Below, in pieces: positions 54,480 to 63,963 of a stretch of DNA of 64,000 nucleotides; within the stretch, counting starts at the first letter, position 1, and each line of letters opens with the position of its first letter. Under the pieces are notes generated by a model, which saw nothing but the letters and a program-made list of their open reading frames with translations, did not search any database and was not told where the DNA came from. Source of the stretch: Rhodospirillaceae bacterium (GTDB lineage: Bacteria; Pseudomonadota; Alphaproteobacteria; GCA-2731375). The stretch covers positions 1 to 64,000 of the forward strand of contig JABJKS010000121.1 of the NCBI GenBank assembly GCA_018660265.1. The letters are read 5' to 3'. The position numbers and the translations under genes were made by a program.

Positions 54480-54620
54480 AGTTTCCCGCGTTAGGGCAAA
54501 TTTGGAACTTATCCTGTGGCCGACCGGCCAATTCTATTCTCAAACTGGATTATATCGAATTAACAGGTAGTATCAGGGCAGATCCGGTTTGATGCCTCTA
54601 GAGGAATAGGAGCGAAGAAA

Positions 54621-55562
54621 ATGCCATTGAAACCCCAATTGGTCGAAATATTGGAAGCCATGAAAGCCCTGGGCATGAAGCCCATGCACGAGTTGAGCCC
54701 GGTCGATGCCCGGGAGCAGATGGAGGCCGGCGTACGGGCCCGCAATGTGACCCCGATCGAGTTGGGATCAATCGAGGAACAGAGCATCCCCGGACCGCAC
54801 GGCGATATACCCGTGCGGATCTATCGACCAAAAGGCGCATCCGGGCCGCTGGGTGCCCTGGTCTACTACCATGGCGGCGGCCATGTCATCGGCTCCATGG
54901 ACACCCACGACGGTGTCGCCCGCGCCATGTGCAAGGATGCCAATATCGTGGTCCTGTCCGTGGATTACCGCATGGGGCCTGAGGCGAAGTTTCCCGCCGC
55001 CGTGGACGATTGCTATGCCGCCACGAAATGGTTGTCGGACAATGCGGATGCAATGGGCGTCCGCGCCGACCGTATTGCGGTGGGTGGTGATAGTGCGGGG
55101 GGCAACCTGGCCCTGGTCGTTTCCCTCATGGCGCGGGATACTGACGACAGCCTGTCCGTTGCCTATCAATTACTGGTCTACCCGGTGATGGATTACACCG
55201 GCGGCACCTCCAGCTACGAAAGCTATGGCAATGGCTTTGGTCCCCTGCAAGCCGCATCCATCCCCTATTTCGTAGAGCATTACTTAAACGACAGAAACGA
55301 GTTGGCCGATTGGCGCGCCTCTCCGGCGCGGGCGGAAAGCTTCGTCGGTCTGCCGCCTGCCCTGCTGATCACGGCGGAATGCGATATCCTCAATGATGAA
55401 GGCACGGCATGCGCGGCGCGTTTGAATGCCGAGGGCGTCGCCTGTGAGCATGTAGACTATGAAGGCATGATGCATGGCTTCTTCTCCATGGCACCGATGC
55501 TGGATGACAGCGTCGCGGCACAGGCATTGGCTGCCAGTCGTTTGAAAACCGCCCTGTCGTGA
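54621..55562 (+). CDS. Alpha/beta hydrolase, HSL-type esterase
   Basis: 313 residues. The oxyanion motif YYHGGGHVIGS, nucleophile VGGDSAGGNLAL and the closing acid/His in ECDILNDEG and DYEGMMHGFFSM make up a complete hormone-sensitive-lipase-family active site. It hydrolyses short-chain esters. RBS AGGAGCG is about eight bases before the start. The next gene begins inside its stop codon. Confidence 0.93.
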   Translation: MPLKPQLVEILEAMKALGMKPMHELSPVDAREQMEAGVRARNVTPIELGSIEEQSIPGPHGDIPVRIYRPKGASGPLGALVYYHGGGHVIGSMDTHDGVARAMCKDANIVVLSVDYRMGPEAKFPAAVDDCYAATKWLSDNADAMGVRADRIAVGGDSAGGNLALVVSLMARDTDDSLSVAYQLLVYPVMDYTGGTSSYESYGNGFGPLQAASIPYFVEHYLNDRNELADWRASPARAESFVGLPPALLITAECDILNDEGTACAARLNAEGVACEHVDYEGMMHGFFSMAPMLDDSVAAQALAASRLKTALS

Positions 55563-56302
55563 AGACAGAGGTAAGCGGGGCCGAGTGGAATGCGCGGGTC
55601 GATCTGGCCGCGTTCTTCCGCATCGTTGCCAACTTTGGCTGGGATGATTTGCTGTTGGCGCATATTTCGGCCCGCCTGCCGGACGAACATGCTTACCTGG
55701 TCAATCCCTATGGCCTGTTGTTCGCTGAGATCACGGCATCAAGCCTTTTGAAGGTGGATTTCGAGGGGCAAAAACTGTTGCCCAGCGAATATGAAATCAG
55801 CCCGGAAGCCAACGTCATCCATGGTGCCATTCTTGCCGGCCGCGAAGATGTAAATTGTGTCGCCCATGTGCACACAGTTGCCGGCACCGCTGTTTCGAGC
55901 CAGAAGGAGGGGTTGTTGAACATCTCTCAACAATCCATGATCGTCGCCCTTTCCCTGGCCTATCACGATTATGAAGGTGTTGTCTTTGATCCTGCCGAAG
56001 CGCCCAGCCTGCAAGCGGACCTGGGCGATAAACAGCATATGATCCTGCGCAACCATGGTCTGATCGCCGTGGGCGCAACGGTTTCCAAGGCCTTTTATGG
56101 CCTCTACAACCTACAGCGCAGTTGCGAGATGCAGGTCGCCTCCCAGGGCCAGGACGCCGAACTTATCCCGATTTCGGATGCGGTGATGGAGAAAACCAGG
56201 AAAATGGTCGCCGAACGCTTTTCAGACCCCAACGCACGGGATTTTCTATGGGAAGCCAAACTGCGTGAGCTTAGAAAATCCCAGCCGGATTTTGAAAACT
56301 AG
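55559..56302 (+). CDS. Class II aldolase/adducin-family protein
   Basis: 247 residues. A GTG start (55559) overlaps the esterase stop by four bases, so the two are coupled. Zinc-type motifs AHVHTVAGTAVSSQKEGL and LRNHGLIAVGATV are conserved. The family includes fuculose/ribulose-phosphate aldolases and epimerases but also many decarboxylase-like members. Substrate unknown. Confidence 0.9.
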   Translation: MKTEVSGAEWNARVDLAAFFRIVANFGWDDLLLAHISARLPDEHAYLVNPYGLLFAEITASSLLKVDFEGQKLLPSEYEISPEANVIHGAILAGREDVNCVAHVHTVAGTAVSSQKEGLLNISQQSMIVALSLAYHDYEGVVFDPAEAPSLQADLGDKQHMILRNHGLIAVGATVSKAFYGLYNLQRSCEMQVASQGQDAELIPISDAVMEKTRKMVAERFSDPNARDFLWEAKLRELRKSQPDFEN

Positions 56303-56305
56303 ACC

Positions 56306-57391
56306 CTAGCGAACCTTGCGGATGCGCCATTCGAAGGCGTCGTCGCCATAGTCCATGCGATCCCCGGTTTGCAGGGCCAGGGTGCGGTTATGCACGGCCA
56401 GGCAGCCTTCCCACAGGCCGTTCCAGGCCTCGAACACGGCCGGGTGGCGGTCTTCCCGACCGCGCATCAGACGCCAGCCGGTAACACGCACGGTGGCGTC
56501 ATCGGTGCCGCCCAAAACTTCTGCGACGTCATCCTGGGCCGTCGCCATTGCCGCCATGAAGCTGGCGAAATCCAAGGCGCTGTCACCAGCTGTGCCTAAC
56601 AGCGCCTCAACCTGGCGATAGAATTGTCGACCGATAATGTTGCCTGCCAGATTACCCAAAGCCCCTGCCTCCCCCGGCCCCAAGGTCGCCACCAATTCGG
56701 GCAGAGAGGTTTTGATATAGTCCATGGAATAGTTGCGGTTGGCCTTGTGCAGACGGTCCGCCGGCCAATCATCTGGGTTCAGCTTTGGGGCAGCTTCAGG
56801 ATCAAATGCCGGGGCCCATTCCGCAGGGGCGAATAGCAGGCGTTCTTCCGATGCCAGGTCATGGTCGTATTCCTTGAAATAGCCCGCCAAACCGTATTGC
56901 GCCGTCATATCCTGGCTGGTACAGACAAATCCAACACGCGGGTTACCCATGGAGACACCATTTTGGCCGTACCAACCGTTTAAAAAACCATGGCTGACCT
57001 GTTGCGGTACGCCGCACAGGGCGGTGCCGTCATACATCCAGCGGGGATGGCAGAAATGCACCCAGGCCTTGTCGTCCGCCTCGTACATATATTCAACCTC
57101 CACCCCGCCGACGCTGTTGGATAAATAGTGGTATTGTGCCGCAGCAACCGCATCAGGTAGATGATCCAGGCCCAGTTTATTGAATGACGACAGGAATTTA
57201 TCGTGATGTTGCCGGCGGAATGTGCGAAAAATCCAATTCCCTGCGGCATCCGCGCCGCTGCGGGATGCGACCATCAGGATCAAGCCTGTAAAAAAGGCAT
57301 GATAGATGCTTGCAACACCTTTCCATTGAGCTGTCGTTGATCCAGGCGCGCCACTTTGGGCGAGAACGGCGTTGAAGGGATTTACGGACAT
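56306..57391 (-). CDS. Hypothetical protein, 361 residues
   Basis: I start it at the ATG at 57391 with GAGG eight bases before. It looks globular, with motifs VHFCHPRWMYDG and GFLNGWYGQNG around the middle and a C-terminal WRLMRGREDRHPAVFEAWNGLWEG. There is no signal peptide or clear transmembrane helix. I do not recognise a family. It is divergent from the MFS gene and convergent with the aldolase gene. Confidence 0.7.
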   Translation of the reverse strand: MSVNPFNAVLAQSGAPGSTTAQWKGVASIYHAFFTGLILMVASRSGADAAGNWIFRTFRRQHHDKFLSSFNKLGLDHLPDAVAAAQYHYLSNSVGGVEVEYMYEADDKAWVHFCHPRWMYDGTALCGVPQQVSHGFLNGWYGQNGVSMGNPRVGFVCTSQDMTAQYGLAGYFKEYDHDLASEERLLFAPAEWAPAFDPEAAPKLNPDDWPADRLHKANRNYSMDYIKTSLPELVATLGPGEAGALGNLAGNIIGRQFYRQVEALLGTAGDSALDFASFMAAMATAQDDVAEVLGGTDDATVRVTGWRLMRGREDRHPAVFEAWNGLWEGCLAVHNRTLALQTGDRMDYGDDAFEWRIRKVR

Positions 57392-57456
57392 GTTGCGCCT
57401 CGCAGCTATAAACCTGGACGGAATTGGGATATTCGCTCTGTAACTGATATGGCATA

Positions 57457-58980
57457 ATGTCGACGGCTCCAGCAACACATAGTATGACCACCGCGCGGCG
57501 CGTTGCCATTACCGCCACGGTGATGTTCGCATCGTCCATGTACGCGCTGGATTGGACCATCGCCGCCGTTGCCCTGCCCCATATGCAGGGCACGTTTTCC
57601 GCCACCCAGGATCAGATTTCCTGGGTTTTGACGTCATATATCGTGATTTCGGCCATTGCCATGCCGACCACCGCCTGGCTGGCGGAGCGTTTGGGTCGCA
57701 AAAAGCTTTATCTCATCGCCATCAGCGGGTTCACCTTTTTTTCCGTCCTGTGCGGCGGGGCAGATTCCCTGGAAACGGAAATTGCCTATCGTCTGGCCCA
57801 GGGTGCCTTTGGCGCATTCCTGATCCCGCTATCCCAATCCATCCTGCTGGATACCTATCCCCCCGCCCAGCATGCCAAAGCCATGGCAATCTGGAGCGTC
57901 GGGATCATGTTGGCCCCGGTCATCGGACCTACCGTCGGTGGATATCTGACCCACGAATATTCCTGGCGCTGGGTCTTTTTCATAAATATCCCCATGGGCC
58001 TGTTGGGCATTTTGGGCGGGGTCATTTTCCTGGCTAAAATGCCACGCAGCCAGGCGGCCAGAGGGTTCGATTGGCTGGGCTTTTTCGCCCTTGCCATTGG
58101 CGTCGGGGCCTTGCAAACCATGCTGGACCGGGGCGAGCGGTTGGATTGGTTCCAATCGGGCGAAGTCATCATAGAAAGCACCCTTGTGGTCGCCGGTCTG
58201 TATATTTTTGTGGTGCAGGGCCTGTCGGCCAAGGCGCCCATGGTCAATTTACGGTTGTTCCATGATCGAAATTATGCGCTGGGGACCTTTTTTGCTTTTC
58301 TTTATGGACTATTGAGCCTGGCACCATTGGTGATGCTGCCGCCCTTTCTGCAAAACCTGCAAGGTTACCCCATCACCACCGTCGGCCTGTTAATGAGCCC
58401 CCGGGGCCTGGGCATGATGTTCTCCATGATGCTGTTCGGGCGATTTAGTACCATGTTGGATCCTCGAATGTGGGTGACCCTGGGCTTTTGCCTTCTGGGG
58501 TTTTCCAGCATGGCCATGTCCCAGTGGACGTTGGAGGTCAGCGCCTGGCAAATTTCGTGGACCGGTTGGGTGCAGGGAATGGGCGCGGGGATTGTCGTCG
58601 CGCCGCTGAATTTCATTACTTTCTCAAGCCTGGATCCACGCCATCGAACGGAGGCCTCCTCTGTTTGGAATTTGGTCCGTAGTCTGGGCAGCAGCATGGG
58701 CCTGGCAATCGCCCTGGCGATATTGGTGCGGATGAGCAGTACCTCTCACGCCGGCTTGTCCGAGAATATAAACCCCTATAACAAATCACTTTGGCTTTTC
58801 GGTGGTATCTGGCGGCCCGCGCCCGACAACCCCGCGCTCTCCTTCGCCGAAGCGGAAATTGCCCGGCAGGCGGCGATGATTGGCTACCTCGATGTCTTCT
58901 ATCTCTCCGCCATTACCTCCGTTATTGTGGTGCCTCTCGTTTTTTTGATCAAAAAGGCACCGTCAGCACCGAGACGCTAA
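57457..58980 (+). CDS. DHA2-family multidrug MFS transporter (EmrB/QacA-like)
   Basis: 507 residues with 14 predicted helices, the DHA2 size. Motifs DWTIAAVALPHMQG in helix 1, WLAERLGRKKLYL (motif A), and GPTVGGYLTHEYSWRWVFFINIPMG (motif C). It exports hydrophobic compounds by proton antiport. No EmrA-type periplasmic adaptor is visible in the window. Divergent from the hypothetical protein. Confidence 0.93.
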   Translation: MSTAPATHSMTTARRVAITATVMFASSMYALDWTIAAVALPHMQGTFSATQDQISWVLTSYIVISAIAMPTTAWLAERLGRKKLYLIAISGFTFFSVLCGGADSLETEIAYRLAQGAFGAFLIPLSQSILLDTYPPAQHAKAMAIWSVGIMLAPVIGPTVGGYLTHEYSWRWVFFINIPMGLLGILGGVIFLAKMPRSQAARGFDWLGFFALAIGVGALQTMLDRGERLDWFQSGEVIIESTLVVAGLYIFVVQGLSAKAPMVNLRLFHDRNYALGTFFAFLYGLLSLAPLVMLPPFLQNLQGYPITTVGLLMSPRGLGMMFSMMLFGRFSTMLDPRMWVTLGFCLLGFSSMAMSQWTLEVSAWQISWTGWVQGMGAGIVVAPLNFITFSSLDPRHRTEASSVWNLVRSLGSSMGLAIALAILVRMSSTSHAGLSENINPYNKSLWLFGGIWRPAPDNPALSFAEAEIARQAAMIGYLDVFYLSAITSVIVVPLVFLIKKAPSAPRR

Positions 58981-59034
58981 TCATCAGAAATCTAATATTA
59001 ACCTATTCGCGTCACCTTAAACCCAGGACTTCGA

Positions 59035-59595
59035 ATGCACCTCGTATGTGCGATCGATCGGGACGGGATGCAGCGGATGGACATGTCTGGCCAGACCACA
59101 GAAGCAAAAAACCTTTCGACGCCGGATGAAACGGAGCGTCTAAAAGGCTTGTTGGCGGATACCAACGTCAATACAGATACTTTTCTGGCGACGGATTATC
59201 TCAATCATTTCAATGAGATCGTGATGCTTCTTGAGATGATACCTGATATGCCGGATATCCTGGAAGAAGCACAGGAATGGTGCCCGAAAAGTTACCAGCA
59301 GCATTTTCGCGATAGTGGCCTTTCCGATAGTGACCTTACCATTGAAGCTTATGAGAATGCCCCTGCGGCATTTCGCGAACCGTTCGATGAAACCGTCGAA
59401 CGTATGAACCAGGTCGTCATTAGGGGGATTGAGACTATCGCTGCCGCTGTTGATAGCCCGCGCCCGGAAGAACTTGCCGCCGCCGCCGCCACAGCTTCAC
59501 GCCTGCTGCAACGCCTTGTGGATGTAGCTTCTGCCATCATTCATGGGAACACGCCACAGCTGGAACAGGGCGAGATTGACGAACTTTTGAGTTAG
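59035..59595 (+). CDS. Hypothetical helical protein ending in a DELL-type tail
   Basis: Up to 186 residues; starts at the ATG at 59035 or later (MDMSGQTTE, 59074) are possible. Mainly helical and acidic, with an Ala-rich stretch (EELAAAAATASRLLQRLV). The C-terminus QGEIDELLS resembles the short IDELL/DELL tail used in chemotaxis and flagellar-motor proteins to bind partners. No other motility gene is here, so I do not name it. Confidence 0.55.
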   Translation: MHLVCAIDRDGMQRMDMSGQTTEAKNLSTPDETERLKGLLADTNVNTDTFLATDYLNHFNEIVMLLEMIPDMPDILEEAQEWCPKSYQQHFRDSGLSDSDLTIEAYENAPAAFREPFDETVERMNQVVIRGIETIAAAVDSPRPEELAAAAATASRLLQRLVDVASAIIHGNTPQLEQGEIDELLS

Positions 59596-59731
59596 GCAAA
59601 ACCGTCGCCGTCAACGCACTGTCGGTATAGCCCGGAAACGCCCGCTTCACCCTATCAATGATGCCATCATCGTCCGGCCCAATCCCACGGACGGTCTGAT
59701 ATTTCATGTCTCGTTGACTGGCTTTTTCCAT
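59537..59731 (-). CDS. Possible small protein (64 residues)
   Basis: A reverse-strand frame from 59731 (MEKASQRDMKYQTVRGIGPDDDGIIDRVKR) overlaps the end of the preceding gene by 59 bases. The first half looks protein-like; the end is probably not. It may be a real short protein or the remnant of a larger one. I see no clear ribosome-binding site. Low confidence. Confidence 0.3.
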   Translation of the reverse strand: MEKASQRDMKYQTVRGIGPDDDGIIDRVKRAFPGYTDSALTATVLPNSKVRQSRPVPAVACSHE

Positions 59732-59808
59732 AGAAGCAGCGTTATAAGAGGACAGTAAATTATTGAATGACGATTATTTTATGCATGTAGATATTTTTAG
59801 GAATTCCC

Positions 59809-60204
59809 ATGAGTGTCTTGCAAACAGCGGATGACGGTTTCAGATCCTGGCGGCGCGCCTTAGGACGTGGCGTTCGACATCAGTGTCCGGCCTGTGGCAA
59901 GGGTTCGATCTACGGTCGTTATCTGAAAGTGCGCCAGGAATGTGATGTCTGCGGGTTGGAGTTGCATCATCACAGAGCCGACGATGCGCCGCCCTATTTC
60001 ACCATGATGATCCTTGGCCATATTCTTGTTCCCTCGGCCCTGATCCTGGAGCGGGCCGCCATGCCGCCTTTATGGCTGCATTTTTCCCTATGGCTGCCCC
60101 TGACGATCATTTTGTCCCTGACGGTCCTGCCCCGTGTAAAAGGTGCCTTAATCGGCTTTCAATGGGCCCATCGGATGCATGGCTTTGGCGAGGCGCATGA
60201 TTGA
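59809..60204 (+). CDS. DUF983-family membrane protein
   Basis: 131 residues. The N-terminal zinc-finger-like CPACGKGSIYGRYLK...CDVCGLELHHHRADDAPPYF is the DUF983 hallmark, followed by two transmembrane helices. Function not established, though members often lie near cytochrome-oxidase or cofactor genes. It overlaps the next GNAT gene by eight bases. Confidence 0.92.
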   Translation: MSVLQTADDGFRSWRRALGRGVRHQCPACGKGSIYGRYLKVRQECDVCGLELHHHRADDAPPYFTMMILGHILVPSALILERAAMPPLWLHFSLWLPLTIILSLTVLPRVKGALIGFQWAHRMHGFGEAHD

Positions 60205-60661
60205 ACTGCGCGAGGCACGAAGCGATGAAGCCGCCGCGTTAAGCGAATTATGCTTTCGCTCAAAGCAATCAAATGGTTATGACGATGCGTTTATGGAAGC
60301 CTGCCGCGAAGAGCTGACGGTGGGCGAAGAGCGCCTGCAACGCGGCGATTTTTGGGTCGCGGTCGAGGGCACGATCTGCGGCTGTGCCTGCCTGGATATT
60401 GATCCCGACGGTACTTCCGGCGAAGTGCATGCATTCTTCATTGATCCTGATTGGCAGCGCAAAGGGGTCGGGCGCCTGCTGTGGCAAAAGCTGGTGGACC
60501 GGGCGACGTCCGAGGGGCTGGTAAGTCTCTATCTCGATGCCGATCCATTTGCCGTGCCGTTTTACAAGGCGCTGGGTTTCAAGACGGCGGGTGAAGCATC
60601 CTCGGGCTCGATCCCGGGACGGCACATCCCGCATATGACATTTGCCCTTGGCTTAGATTAG
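60197..60661 (+). CDS. GNAT-family acetyltransferase
   Basis: 154 residues from the ATG at 60197, preceded by GCGAGG. The GNAT motif is HAFFIDPDWQRKGVGRLLWQKLV with a closing AVPFYKALGFKTAG. Substrate unknown. It is coupled to the DUF983 gene and converges on the ATP-grasp gene. Confidence 0.9.
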   Translation: MIELREARSDEAAALSELCFRSKQSNGYDDAFMEACREELTVGEERLQRGDFWVAVEGTICGCACLDIDPDGTSGEVHAFFIDPDWQRKGVGRLLWQKLVDRATSEGLVSLYLDADPFAVPFYKALGFKTAGEASSGSIPGRHIPHMTFALGLD

Positions 60662-60673
60662 CCGCGATATGAT

Positions 60674-61945
60674 CTAGTTGGAAATTTCGATCTGTATTTC
60701 CAACTTTTCATGCGCTTCCCGCAAGGCAGCCTCGACCATGTCCGGGGTCTCCGCCGTGGCGAAGATGAAGCCCAGATATCGATTACCCTCGGGCACCGGC
60801 ACCAACACATCGCCCAGGGGAATGGATATTGTGATGTCATCTATGGCCGGCAGCCCACGGGCCTCCTCCAACCCAGCGATATGGCTCAGGACTCCCGCAT
60901 GCGGTATCGGTATCATCATAACACCGGTGGCCGGCTGAAGACCGCCCTCGTCGGGCTGTTCCAACCCCATGGCATGGTGAATGATCAGATCTTCCAAGCC
61001 GATGCCTTCGCCAAAACGTAACGTCCGGCCACATAATCCGCCAATAGAGCGGGCCGCCACCTCAATCAGCCAGGCACCGCCGTCATTTATGCGCAATTCC
61101 GCGTGGATAGGACCTTCGGACAGACCGATGGTCCCTACTGCTTCTGCCACCGTGGCCGTGATCTCCCCTTGCACCTGCGCAGACAGCCGGGATGGGGTGA
61201 TATAGATGGTTTCCTCAAAATACGGCCCTTCCAACGGGTCCGGCTTGTCAAACAGCGCCAGAACACGCAGCCGGCCGTTTTCGAGCAATCCTTCCAAGGC
61301 GACCTCACAACCCGGAATATAGCTTTCCACCAAGACGTGATTGGCCGTTTCGTCGCTTTGACCGGATTGGTCAGTTTCATCCGTCGCGGCCAAAATCGCC
61401 TTTATCCGCGCTTGGGCTGCCATGAATTGCCCTGGATCATTGGCGCGAATGACACCACGGCTGGCAGAAAGCGCCAGGGGCTTCAAGACCACGGGGTAGG
61501 GCATTTGCATCGATTGTTTGCTTAGGTCATCGGTATCGAATGACAGCAGCGTGAACCACGGCGCGGGCAGACCGGAATTCGCCATCCGGCTGCGAAAGCG
61601 ATACTTGTTCTCCGTCGTTTCGATAGCTGCCGGTGCGTTATGGGGCAGGCCCAATGTCTGCGATGCCAGGGCAGCCAAAAGAGTGGTTCCCTGGTCCACG
61701 CCGATGATCGCTGCCAGGGGATATTTATCATGATAGGCACTGATCTGGGCGATGCCACGATCGGGAACCGCAAAATCCACCGTCAGGGTACGCCCCTGGG
61801 AAAAAGCTTCCAAGACGCTTTGCTGATCGGAACCGACGGCAACATCGACATTCAGACGCTCTGCCGCCGCAAGGAAATCGCCAATCCGGTACGACGTCGT
61901 CGGCACCAGTAGCAGAAGGCGACCGCCGTTATCCCGGTTGGGCAC
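60674..61945 (-). CDS. ATP-grasp carboxylate-amine/thiol ligase-like protein
   Basis: 423 residues. N-terminal domain RLLLLVPTTSYRIGDFLAAA, then an ATP-grasp fold with lysine in PYPVVLKPLALSASRGVIRA and metal-binding residues in LIEVAARSIGG. A small C-terminal domain ends IEISN. Related enzymes include L-amino-acid ligases and D-Ala-like ligases that join a carboxylate to an amine with ATP. Substrates unknown. The end of the gene is 12 bases from the convergent GNAT. Confidence 0.87.
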   Translation of the reverse strand: MPNRDNGGRLLLLVPTTSYRIGDFLAAAERLNVDVAVGSDQQSVLEAFSQGRTLTVDFAVPDRGIAQISAYHDKYPLAAIIGVDQGTTLLAALASQTLGLPHNAPAAIETTENKYRFRSRMANSGLPAPWFTLLSFDTDDLSKQSMQMPYPVVLKPLALSASRGVIRANDPGQFMAAQARIKAILAATDETDQSGQSDETANHVLVESYIPGCEVALEGLLENGRLRVLALFDKPDPLEGPYFEETIYITPSRLSAQVQGEITATVAEAVGTIGLSEGPIHAELRINDGGAWLIEVAARSIGGLCGRTLRFGEGIGLEDLIIHHAMGLEQPDEGGLQPATGVMMIPIPHAGVLSHIAGLEEARGLPAIDDITISIPLGDVLVPVPEGNRYLGFIFATAETPDMVEAALREAHEKLEIQIEISN

Positions 61946-61955
61946 GATTGTAGGT

Positions 61956-62233
61956 GGCTAGAGCGCTTCCGAGGTATTGTGACCCATTTGACCGCCCCCC
62001 AAGGCCCCGTGGGTAGGCGCGGTTCGCTGGGCGATGCGACACATCTTCCGAGAACCGCCCCAGGTTCCGGGCCGCCACGGGACCTTGGGGGGCGGCCTTC
62101 GGTGGTGACCCTAAGCCATTCGGATGTGTTGCGCCGCTTGCCCGATGAACCACATCGCGCTGCGCGACGCGCCTACCCGAATGACGTATGGACGCCATCA
62201 AATTGGTCACAATACCTCGGAAACGCTCTAGCC
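61956..62233. repeat. Cruciform element 2 (about 274-278 bp, imperfect 34-36-bp arms)
   Basis: Outer arms 61956-61991 and 62198-62233 pair over 36 bases with two mismatches (GGCTAGAGCG outward end). Directly inside the left arm is a 21-pair stem 61992-62012 with 62075-62095 (one mismatch). A second lobe has CATTCGG (62117) pairing with CCGAATG (62177). The right arm contains the nfu stop codon. It shares with element 1 a GATGMACCACATCG core and a CCTACCCG motif 14 bases away (62144 and 62172). Confidence 0.8.
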
Positions 62234-63076
62234 CTTACCCTGCTGGTAGTAAGGATTGCTGCCACCCGCATGGTCCGTCACATCCAAAACGTGAACGATA
62301 GATGGTACCAGAGCGCGAATTTCCGTCGCCACGCCTTGTTTCAAGGTCACATCCGCCATGCCGCAACCCTGGCACCCGCCTTCCAGGCGTAAATAGACCG
62401 TATCATCGGCAACATCCACCAAGGCAATGTGTCCACCATGGCCCGCGACCTGGGGATTGATATGTTCATCGAGCAGCTTTTTGACCGCCCGGCCCTCTTC
62501 CGTATCCAAGCCTGGCTTTGGCGTCATGTCATCAAAATCGACAACGCCTTCAATCTCGTGCAGGTAATGGCGCATCATGTGTTCGATATTCATGCGAAAG
62601 TCCCGCGCCGCGCCACGCAATTCCATGATCACCATGCCATTCTTAAAACCGCGATAGATCGCCTCTCCATCAGTGTCGGCCAGCGCGGGTCTGACATGGC
62701 TTTCCATCAAATCCTTAATATTGGCAATCACTTCAGGGTCTACGTCCGGGTCCGTCAGATCGGCTTCGGTTTGCACCTTTTCCTCTTCCAGCAGGACCAC
62801 GGCTTCACCGGTCGTGAAGTGGTTCATGATCGCCGCCAGGGCGAAGGTCTTGAGAACCTGCCAGTCCCAGTCATCTGCCTTCGAAAGGGTAATAGAATCC
62901 CCATCCAGGGAGACACCGGTTACGCCTTCAACCGCGAACAAACGCTTTGCCAGGGGCGACCGGTCAGAGGTCGTCACATTAGGGAAATGCGCTGTGCCTG
63001 ACGGCATCACCTGCTGTCCCGGCAGAAATTTCATCTGATCAGGGTTTGGTGTCGGCTCTGTCTGGATAAACATCAA
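62228..63076 (-). CDS. NfuA-type iron-sulfur scaffold with a degenerate extra NifU-like domain
   Basis: 282 residues, longer than the usual ~190-residue NfuA. The N-terminal Nfu domain (FIQTEPTPNPDQMKFLPG) and the C-terminal NifU domain with CQGCGMADVTL, the Fe-S cysteines, are both normal. Between them (about 110-185) is a second NifU-like module (IANIKDLMESHVRPAL...MVIMELRGAARDFRMN) with no CxxC. It delivers Fe-S clusters to apoproteins. The stop codon lies inside cruciform element 2. Confidence 0.9.
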   Translation of the reverse strand: MMFIQTEPTPNPDQMKFLPGQQVMPSGTAHFPNVTTSDRSPLAKRLFAVEGVTGVSLDGDSITLSKADDWDWQVLKTFALAAIMNHFTTGEAVVLLEEEKVQTEADLTDPDVDPEVIANIKDLMESHVRPALADTDGEAIYRGFKNGMVIMELRGAARDFRMNIEHMMRHYLHEIEGVVDFDDMTPKPGLDTEEGRAVKKLLDEHINPQVAGHGGHIALVDVADDTVYLRLEGGCQGCGMADVTLKQGVATEIRALVPSIVHVLDVTDHAGGSNPYYQQGKG

Positions 63077-63243
63077 ATCAATCCCTTATTTGGCTACCTG
63101 CCTCACTACAGTGAAGTTAATAACCCTTCGCAACGATTGGAACAAGGTCAATGCGTTAATCCAGGATAAAACTATCCGCACTGGACACGGAGGCAGCTGC
63201 CATGCGATTTTAGGGCTTCCTGTAATCCTGCCTATAGAGTGAT

Positions 63244-63963
63244 ATGTCCGAAAAATCCAAACCTCCCCGGCCTGATGTACCTCGGCGCGCTGTACGCCCG
63301 CGCGACGCCGCCACGCTGGTGCTATTGCGCCAAGTAAGGGGCAAGACAAACGTGCTTATGGGTCTGCGCCACGGCAAGCACAAATTCATGCCGGATCAAT
63401 GGGTTTTCCCGGGCGGTCGCGTGGATCGTGCGGATGGTTATGCCCATGCGGCAACGGAACTGCGCCCGCATGTCTCCAATTTCCTGGCCAAGACCTCCTC
63501 TCCCCATCGCGGGCGGGCCCTGGCCATGGCGGCGGTACGGGAGTTGTACGAGGAAACCGGCATGATCCTGGGCAAACGCCTGGATAAGACCTCACGCCAG
63601 GCACCTCAAAATGCCGCACCATCCTGGGCCCCGTTTTATGAGGCCGGCTTTGCCCCCACTTTGGACGGTCTGGAATATGTTTATCGTGCGGTCACACCGC
63701 CTTTTAGGCCCATTCGTTTCAATGCCCGGTTTTTCCTGGCGGATGGTTCCAACCTGCATGGCAAATTACAGGGTGATGGGGAATTGCTGGATCTAAGTTG
63801 GATCCCGATCCCGAAAGCCATTGAACTACAAACGCCGCCGATCCAACAGATCGTGCTGGAGGCCATACCCGGCTTTGTGGATGAGACCGGCAAAATTCGC
63901 CGGCAACGTAAGGTTCCGGTACGGATTATGCGACATGGTACACGACGGATTGAATACGAATGA
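63244..63963 (+). CDS. Nudix hydrolase (CoA-type/NUDT-like)
   Basis: 239 residues. The Nudix box GRALAMAAVRELYEETG has the REL-EE core but lacks the usual first Glu of the box. An N-terminal MSEKSKPPRPDVPRR is basic and probably disordered. FPGGRVDRADGY fits the PGG loop of peroxisomal-type CoA and large-substrate Nudix members. Substrate unknown. Its stop overlaps the next gene. Confidence 0.87.
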   Translation: MSEKSKPPRPDVPRRAVRPRDAATLVLLRQVRGKTNVLMGLRHGKHKFMPDQWVFPGGRVDRADGYAHAATELRPHVSNFLAKTSSPHRGRALAMAAVRELYEETGMILGKRLDKTSRQAPQNAAPSWAPFYEAGFAPTLDGLEYVYRAVTPPFRPIRFNARFFLADGSNLHGKLQGDGELLDLSWIPIPKAIELQTPPIQQIVLEAIPGFVDETGKIRRQRKVPVRIMRHGTRRIEYE

